64,000 nt of DNA from Tritonibacter scottomollicae (GTDB lineage: Bacteria; Pseudomonadota; Alphaproteobacteria; Rhodobacterales; Rhodobacteraceae): the NCBI RefSeq assembly GCF_003003215.1, contig NZ_PVUF01000013.1:1-64000 (forward strand). Direction: 5' to 3'. Each line of letters starts with the position of its first letter. The first letter of the stretch is position 1. The notes under the pieces were generated by a model, which saw nothing but the letters and a program-made list of their open reading frames with translations, had not been told where the DNA came from and searched no databases. The translations under genes were made by a program, and so were the position numbers. Shown here piece by piece: positions 59,102-64,000 of this stretch.

Positions 59102-59549
59102 TATGCTGGTGCCACTTTATCGGTTGCCCCCTGTCCCAAGCCTGCCCGAAGGCATAGCAATTCGCCCCGCGCTGCCGTTTGAATCGCATATCCTGCTGGA
59201 GTTCGTGGCGCGTCACTTCAGCCCCAAATGGGTGGATGAATGCACGGTCGCATTGGCGGCGCGCCCCGCGCGGGTCTTGATCGCGACCGAAGGCAAACGC
59301 CTCTTGGGTTTTGCCTGCTATGACGTCACCTGCCGCGGTTTCTTTGGCCCCACCGGCGTTGACCCGGAGGCCCGTGGCAAGGGTCTTGGAAAGGCGCTCC
59401 TGCTGGCTGCACTGCACCGCCTTCGTGACGACGGATTTGCCTATGGCATCATTGGTCAGGCCGGGCCGGTCGAGTTTTATCAACAGGTCTGCGGCGCGGT
59501 GGCGATCCCGGCCTCTGATGAGGGCGTCTTTGCGCGCGCCCTTGTCTAA
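59094..59549 (+). CDS. GNAT-family N-acetyltransferase
   Basis: This 151-residue protein is one GNAT domain: acetyl-CoA-binding motif A reads GVDPEARGKGLGKALLLAAL (about 84-103), and GIIGQAGPVEFYQQVCGA follows (about 121-138). CGGAGG precedes the ATG, inside the end of the ATPase gene. It lies between a presumed chitin-oligosaccharide transporter and a hexosaminidase. Re-acetylation of glucosamine units in imported oligomers, as done by GlmA of Clostridium, is a reasonable hypothesis. Confidence 0.82.
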   Translation: MPDMLVPLYRLPPVPSLPEGIAIRPALPFESHILLEFVARHFSPKWVDECTVALAARPARVLIATEGKRLLGFACYDVTCRGFFGPTGVDPEARGKGLGKALLLAALHRLRDDGFAYGIIGQAGPVEFYQQVCGAVAIPASDEGVFARALV

Positions 59550-59586
59550 AATCCTCTGACACATACAACCAACAGGATCATCTCAA

Positions 59587-61470
59587 ATGCATTTCCACCT
59601 CGACAGCCTGTGGCACGCCGAAGAGGGCGCGATGGAGTTCGCGCTGACCAATTGTGGCGACACTCCGGTTGCAAATCCGCGCCTTGTCTACGCCACCCTG
59701 ACGCGCTGCCTGCGCCCCTCGCGCTGCACGGGTGCGCGACTGATACGGCGGCAGGCGAACTTTCACGAGTATGCCTCTGACGCGGGCTTTGTCCTGCAGC
59801 CGGGTGAGACATGGCGGTTCACCGAGTTCAACCTTACCCGCCCGGCGTTGCATTCCAATGAGGGACCAAAATCTGGCGGTGTCCTGCTGGAGGACGGAAC
59901 CCTTGTCCCGGCTTTCGCGGGTGACCTGCAGGCCTCAGCGGCGGTTGCAGATACAAATGCATCACAGAATGCGGCTCTAACTTGTGGAATTCTGCCTAAA
60001 CCTCAACAGGTTTCCATCGCTGAGTGGTGCGCCACGGCGCCCGTGCATCTGGTTCTTCAGTCCGATGATATCGCAGTGATGCAGTCGGTGTCACAGGTGG
60101 CGGAGCTGACCCGGCGCCTGCATCCAATGGCCCCCGTACCGTTCGTGCTGATCGCCAAGGACGACGTCCCGAAGCTGACCGTTGAGCCGGACCAGACGCT
60201 GGGCGAGGACGCCTACCGGATCGCGTGGCAAGACGGAAAAACCACCCTGCATCATGGCGCAGGGCAGGGGCTGTTTTACGGCCTGATTACGCTGGCGCAG
60301 GTGCTGACCAATGCCCATGCGGAGCCTGCGCGTTATGGTGTTCCCCGCAGTGGTAAGATCGAGGATGCCCCCCGCCACGGATGGCGCGGCGCGCATCTGG
60401 ATGTCTCGCGCCAGTTCTACCCGCTCGATCAGGTGCTGCGCTATGTGGACATTCTGGCGTGGCACAAGATGAACCGCTTTCATTGGCATCTGACCGATGA
60501 CGAAGGCTGGCGGCTGGAGATCAAGGCCTATCCGCAGCTCACCGAGACCGCCGCACATACCGGGATGGACCTGCCGGTGCTGCCGCAGCTTGGCCCCGAC
60601 ATGACCGGGCAGGGTGGGTACTACACACAGGACGAGGCGCGACAGGTGGTGAAACATGCCGCCCGCTTCGGCGTCGAGGTCATGCCGGAAATCGATGTGC
60701 CGGGGCACTGCGCCTGTGTGCTGGGGGCCTTGCCGGACCTCGTCGATCAAGAAGAACCCGAGAGCTACTGGTCGGTGCAGGGCTTTGGCAACAACGCGCT
60801 GAACCCGGCCATCGAGGGGTCATATACCTTTGCCGAAACCGTGCTGGCTGAGGTCTGCGAAATCTTCCCGTTTGAGGTCGTGCATGTGGGCGGGGACGAG
60901 GTGGCTGAGGGTGCATGGATGCAATCGCCCAAGGCACAGGCGATGATGCGCGAAACCGGCTTGAAGGACACGCCGGAATTGCAAGCCTATTTCCTGCGGC
61001 ATATCCAGAACTTCCTGATCGGACTTGGGCGCAAGCTCGGCGGTTGGGAAGAGGTCGCCCATGGCGGTGGTCTCGATCCAGAGCACAGTCTGCTGTTTGC
61101 CTGGACCACGATCGAGAAAACCGCTGAGCTGGCGAAAGACGGCTATGACGTGGTCAGCACGCCGGGACAGGCCTATTACCTTGATATGGCGCTGTCGGAT
61201 GCGTGGTATGCGCCGGGGGCCAGCTGGGCCGGTTTCACCCCGCTCGACAAGACCTATGCGTTTGAGGCCGACAATGGGGATGCGGCTCTAAATGGGCGTT
61301 TGAAGGGTGTTCAGGCCTGCGTCTGGAGCGAACATCTGACCACGATGGCGCGCCGCAACCACATGATCTTCCCACGTCTCAGCGCCATTGCCGAGGCCGG
61401 GTGGAGCGCAGCGGAAAACAAGGACTACGACCGGTTTACAGCGCTCGCGGGTCTGATGCCGCGCCTCTGA
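59587..61470 (+). CDS. GH20 beta-N-acetylhexosaminidase, cytoplasmic
   Basis: This 627-residue protein has an N-terminal beta-rich domain (about 1-120), a GH20b-type alpha/beta domain (about 135-255) and the GH20 barrel (about 262-610) with FHWHLTDDEGWRLEI (298-312) and the catalytic pair D437-E438 in HVGGDEV. GH20 enzymes release terminal GlcNAc from chitin oligosaccharides by substrate assistance. There is no signal peptide, so it acts on material imported by the ABC system encoded upstream, like the intracellular enzyme of the Vibrio chitobiose operon. It is the last gene before a terminator. Confidence 0.93.
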   Translation: MHFHLDSLWHAEEGAMEFALTNCGDTPVANPRLVYATLTRCLRPSRCTGARLIRRQANFHEYASDAGFVLQPGETWRFTEFNLTRPALHSNEGPKSGGVLLEDGTLVPAFAGDLQASAAVADTNASQNAALTCGILPKPQQVSIAEWCATAPVHLVLQSDDIAVMQSVSQVAELTRRLHPMAPVPFVLIAKDDVPKLTVEPDQTLGEDAYRIAWQDGKTTLHHGAGQGLFYGLITLAQVLTNAHAEPARYGVPRSGKIEDAPRHGWRGAHLDVSRQFYPLDQVLRYVDILAWHKMNRFHWHLTDDEGWRLEIKAYPQLTETAAHTGMDLPVLPQLGPDMTGQGGYYTQDEARQVVKHAARFGVEVMPEIDVPGHCACVLGALPDLVDQEEPESYWSVQGFGNNALNPAIEGSYTFAETVLAEVCEIFPFEVVHVGGDEVAEGAWMQSPKAQAMMRETGLKDTPELQAYFLRHIQNFLIGLGRKLGGWEEVAHGGGLDPEHSLLFAWTTIEKTAELAKDGYDVVSTPGQAYYLDMALSDAWYAPGASWAGFTPLDKTYAFEADNGDAALNGRLKGVQACVWSEHLTTMARRNHMIFPRLSAIAEAGWSAAENKDYDRFTALAGLMPRL

Positions 61471-61487
61471 GCCACCAAGCGGATCAG

Positions 61488-61517
61488 CGGCCTCGGGGAT
61501 ACTCCGGGGCCGTTTTT
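61488..61517. terminator. Terminator between convergent GH20 and lrp-type genes
   Basis: CGGCC then TCGG (61488-61496) pair with CCGG then GGCCG (61504-61512) with one G-T pair and a 7-base loop, followed by five T (61513-61517). It ends the chitin operon and overlaps the stop of the convergent regulator gene. Confidence 0.8.
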
Positions 61518-61986
61518 ATCCCAGCCTTGGAAAGACCGAGGTGTTCTTGACCGTGCTGTAGACAAAGCTGGTGTCAATCGAGGCAATGCCCCCGATGGGG
61601 TGGATGCGGTTGCGGATGAAATCCTCGTAGGCGTCCAGATCTGCCACCACCACCCGCAGTTGGTAATCCGTGGCCCCTGTCAGGATGTGACACTCCAGCA
61701 CCTCGTCGATCATATGGACGCGGCGCTCAAAATTCTTCACGTCCTCCTCATTGTGGCGTTCCAGCTTGACGCGGACAAACACCGTGATCGGCAGCCCATA
61801 GGCCCGCGCGTCCACATCGGCGCTATACCCCCGGATGACACCGGCGGCCTCAAGGTTCCTGACCCGGCGCAGGCAGGGCGAGGGCGAAAGGCTCACCGCC
61901 TCAGCAAGGTCCTGATTGGTCATCCGACCATTGGCTTGAAGCACGCGGATAATCTGGCGATCTTTTGAGTCCATTTTGCTGTCCAT
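61516..61986 (-). CDS. mdeR: Lrp/AsnC-family regulator, MdeR-like
   Basis: This 156-residue protein has an N-terminal Lrp helix-turn-helix (about 8-60; MTNQDLAEAVSLSPSPCLRR) and a C-terminal RAM effector domain (about 70-150). It is divergent from a methionine gamma-lyase gene followed by an AceE-like gene, the same order as mdeR-mdeA-mdeB in Pseudomonas putida, where MdeR activates the pair. A second ATG four codons in is an equal start candidate; neither has a strong ribosome-binding site. Confidence 0.85.
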   Translation of the reverse strand: MDSKMDSKDRQIIRVLQANGRMTNQDLAEAVSLSPSPCLRRVRNLEAAGVIRGYSADVDARAYGLPITVFVRVKLERHNEEDVKNFERRVHMIDEVLECHILTGATDYQLRVVVADLDAYEDFIRNRIHPIGGIASIDTSFVYSTVKNTSVFPRLG

Positions 61987-62089
61987 TGGCAGAATCTGCT
62001 AACATGATCGGTGATGTTGGTATGTTTTGCAATCTAACGCCTCACGCGGGGGCGCACCATGGCGGACAAATGAGGAAGGAGACCCCCAC

Positions 62090-63292
62090 ATGTCCGACAC
62101 CAAAGGCTTTGCCACCCGCGCCATTCACCACGCGTATGACCCGATGCAAAACGAGGGCGCGCTGACGCCGCCGATGCATCTCACCTCGACCTTCGTGTTT
62201 GAAAACGCTGAAGCCGGGGGCGAGATGTTCGCGGGCGAACGTGAAGGGCATGTCTACAGCCGCATCTCAAACCCAACCTGCGCCCTGCTGGAAAAGCGCA
62301 TCGCAACGCTGGAAGGGGCAGAGGCCGGCCTGGCGCTGGCAAGTGGCATGGGAGCTGTGACGGCGATCCTCTGGACGCTCTTGAGCCCCGGTGACGAGGT
62401 CATCGTCGACAAGACGCTCTATGGCTGCACCTTTGCCTATATGCGCCATGGTCTGTCGAAATGGGGTGTCACCATCACCCATGTGGACATGACCGATGCG
62501 GACGCCCTGCGCGCCGCCGTCAGCGACAAGACCCGCGTGGTCTATTTTGAGACGCCCGCCAACCCCAATATGCGGCTGGTGGACATCAAACAGGCTGCCG
62601 AGATTGCCCATAGCGTCGATGCGCAGGTGGTGGTCGACAACACCTATGCCACGCCTTATCTGACCCGCCCGATCGAGCTGGGTGCGGATCTGGTGCTGCA
62701 TTCGGCGACCAAATACCTCGGCGGGCATGGCGATGTGGTTGCGGGTCTGGTCGCAGGCCGCGCCGAGCAGATCGCCGAAATCCGCCTGGTCGGCATGAAG
62801 GACATGACCGGCGCGGTGATGGCGCCGTTCAACGCGATGCTGGTCATGCGCGGCATGAAAACGCTGGCGCTGCGGATGGACCGTCACTGTGCCTCTGCCC
62901 AAACTGTCGCAGAATGGCTGGAAGCGCAGCCAGGAGTGGCCAAGGTGCATTTCCCCGGTCTCAAGAGCTTTGAGCAGCACGCGATCGCCAAGGATCAGAT
63001 GGCAAAACCGGGTGGCATGATCGCCTTTGAACTTGAGGGTGGCATGGAAGCGGGCATCAGCCTGATGAACCGGCTGGAGATGATCCAGCGCGCGGTGTCG
63101 CTGGGCGATGCAGAGACGCTGATCCAGCATCCGGCCTCGATGACGCACTCCACCTATACGCCCGAAGAACGCGCCGAGCATGGCATCAGCGACGGTTTGG
63201 TACGCTTGTCAGTGGGGCTGGAAGAGGTCGCGGATATCCTCGACGACCTTCATCAGGCGCTGTCGCCCGAGATGCGGCAAGCGGCAGAGTAA
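62090..63292 (+). CDS. mdeA: L-methionine gamma-lyase
   Basis: This 400-residue Cys/Met-metabolism PLP enzyme has the PLP lysine in HSATKYLGGHGD (K208). The active-site cysteine of methionine gamma-lyases is present in LYGCTF (C113); gamma-synthases and cystathionine lyases usually carry another residue there. It splits methionine into 2-oxobutyrate, methanethiol and ammonia. AAGGAGA precedes the chosen ATG; a start at 62027 would add 21 non-conserved residues. Confidence 0.9.
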   Translation: MSDTKGFATRAIHHAYDPMQNEGALTPPMHLTSTFVFENAEAGGEMFAGEREGHVYSRISNPTCALLEKRIATLEGAEAGLALASGMGAVTAILWTLLSPGDEVIVDKTLYGCTFAYMRHGLSKWGVTITHVDMTDADALRAAVSDKTRVVYFETPANPNMRLVDIKQAAEIAHSVDAQVVVDNTYATPYLTRPIELGADLVLHSATKYLGGHGDVVAGLVAGRAEQIAEIRLVGMKDMTGAVMAPFNAMLVMRGMKTLALRMDRHCASAQTVAEWLEAQPGVAKVHFPGLKSFEQHAIAKDQMAKPGGMIAFELEGGMEAGISLMNRLEMIQRAVSLGDAETLIQHPASMTHSTYTPEERAEHGISDGLVRLSVGLEEVADILDDLHQALSPEMRQAAE

Positions 63293-63301
63293 GGGGGCGA
63301 G

Positions 63302-64000
63302 ATGTCCGACCAGATCCAGCACCTGCAAACGGTGGAGCAGCGGCTGTTGTGGCTGTCCCACTGGATGATCCACAACGCCAACCACCTGCGCGCCAAGGAA
63401 GACGGCATCAAGATCGGCGGCCATCAGGCGTCCTCGGCGTCGATGGTGTCGATCATGACCGCGCTCTATTTCTCGGCCCTCAGACCCGAGGACCGGGTGG
63501 CTGTAAAACCGCATGCCTCGCCCATCTTCCACGCCATGCAATACCTGATGGGTCACCAGACCCGCGAGAAGATGGAGAATTTCCGCGGCTTTGGCGGTGT
63601 GCAGAGCTACCCGAGCCGGACCAAGGACATCGACGATGTGGATTTCTCCACCGGCTCTGTAGGCCTTGGCGTGGGGATCACCGCGCTGGCGTCCATGGTG
63701 CAGGATTTTATCACGGCCAAGGACTGGGGGGCGGATGTGCCTCTGGGCCGCATGGTGGCGCTGGTGGGCGATGCCGAGCTGGACGAGGGCAACATCTACG
63801 AGGTGTTGCAGGAGGGTTGGAAGAACGACCTGCGCAACACCTGGTGGATCATCGATTACAACCGTCAGAGCCTTGATGGCATCGTGCGCGAAGGTCTGTT
63901 TGGCCGGGTCGAGAAGATCTTTGAGGCCTTCGGCTGGGATGTGGTGCGCGTCAAATACGGCGCGCTGCAACGGGCCGCATTTGAAGAACCCGGCGGCGCG
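63302..64000 (+). CDS. mdeB: AceE-like 2-oxoacid dehydrogenase E1 (MdeB-like), 5' part
   Basis: The frame is open from ATG at 63302 to the window end (233 codons). It shows the homodimeric pyruvate dehydrogenase E1/transketolase pattern: GGHQASSASMVSIMTALYFS near 39-58, VKPHASPIFHAMQYLMG near 74-90, and the thiamine-diphosphate motif from GDAELDEGN to DYNRQSLDG (about 158-196). Following a methionine lyase gene by 9 bases, it most likely decarboxylates the 2-oxobutyrate produced, as proposed for MdeB. The rest lies beyond the window. Confidence 0.85.
   Translation, partial: MSDQIQHLQTVEQRLLWLSHWMIHNANHLRAKEDGIKIGGHQASSASMVSIMTALYFSALRPEDRVAVKPHASPIFHAMQYLMGHQTREKMENFRGFGGVQSYPSRTKDIDDVDFSTGSVGLGVGITALASMVQDFITAKDWGADVPLGRMVALVGDAELDEGNIYEVLQEGWKNDLRNTWWIIDYNRQSLDGIVREGLFGRVEKIFEAFGWDVVRVKYGALQRAAFEEPGGA

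Noticed and set aside
1-64000. tRNA, rRNA, CRISPR arrays, prophage or plasmid origin
   Set aside because: I looked for tRNA-like cloverleaf ends, regular spacer-repeat arrays, and phage structural or replication genes and saw none. A tRNA scan and a covariance-model search would be needed to exclude small RNAs and riboswitches.

Overview
The window looks like a chromosomal segment from a marine or saprophytic alphaproteobacterium of the Rhodobacterales (Roseobacter type). GC content is high, and transport genes dominate: two TRAP systems, one tripartite tricarboxylate transporter, one sugar ABC transporter and two family-5 (oligopeptide-type) ABC transporters. Gene identities come from reading the translations; no database search was run.

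Layout. 1-830: remnants of IS3-family elements. 835-5687: a Crp/Fnr regulator, a small membrane protein, two half-size YeeE/YedE sulfur-transport proteins, a persulfide-dioxygenase-like metallo-beta-lactamase-fold enzyme and a SulP permease, together a sulfide/persulfide module. 5767-11074: a LysR regulator divergent from tctCBA and an M20 deacylase. 11193-15337: a TRAP transporter with a Tat-exported binding protein, and an orphan BetI-like regulator. 15475-25721: a divergent amino-sugar regulon. To the left are murQ, a sugar ABC transporter and a Gfo/Idh oxidoreductase; to the right are an amino-sugar kinase, a GntR regulator, a NagB-II-type deaminase and nagA. 26011-29353: a periplasmic molybdenum hydroxylase with a two-haem cytochrome c. 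29754-40513: a family-5 ABC transporter with two tandem binding proteins, a ProC-like reductase, a TetR regulator and an old-yellow-enzyme-type demethylase or dehydrogenase. 41217-42062: a lone flagellin gene. 42175-50088: a TRAP-containing operon (RidA, KDG-type kinase, D-threonine-aldolase/D-serine-dehydratase-like PLP enzyme, M81/MlrC hydrolase) divergent from an RpiR regulator. 50110-61470: a ChiS-like hybrid kinase divergent from a family-5 ABC transporter, a GNAT acetyltransferase and a GH20 hexosaminidase. 61516-64000: an mdeR-mdeA-mdeB methionine degradation locus, the last gene cut by the window end.

How the parts may work together. The ChiS-type locus would import chitin oligosaccharides and cut them to GlcNAc. 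The kinase/NagA/NagB-II route, with MurQ for MurNAc-6-phosphate, would carry GlcNAc and MurNAc into fructose-6-phosphate without a PTS. The RpiR-controlled TRAP operon can be read as a route from an imported amino-sugar acid (for example D-glucosaminate) through 2-keto-3-deoxygluconate to KDPG. That reading is inference, and it is the best candidate here for an undescribed pathway.

The most concrete new sequence signals are regulatory. Three TGTA-N7-TACA operators are placed on the two divergent rpiR/TRAP promoters. Runs of GGTA with an 11-bp period lie on both promoters of the murQ/kinase divergon. Two near-identical palindromes sit between the TetR gene and the flavin oxidoreductase gene.
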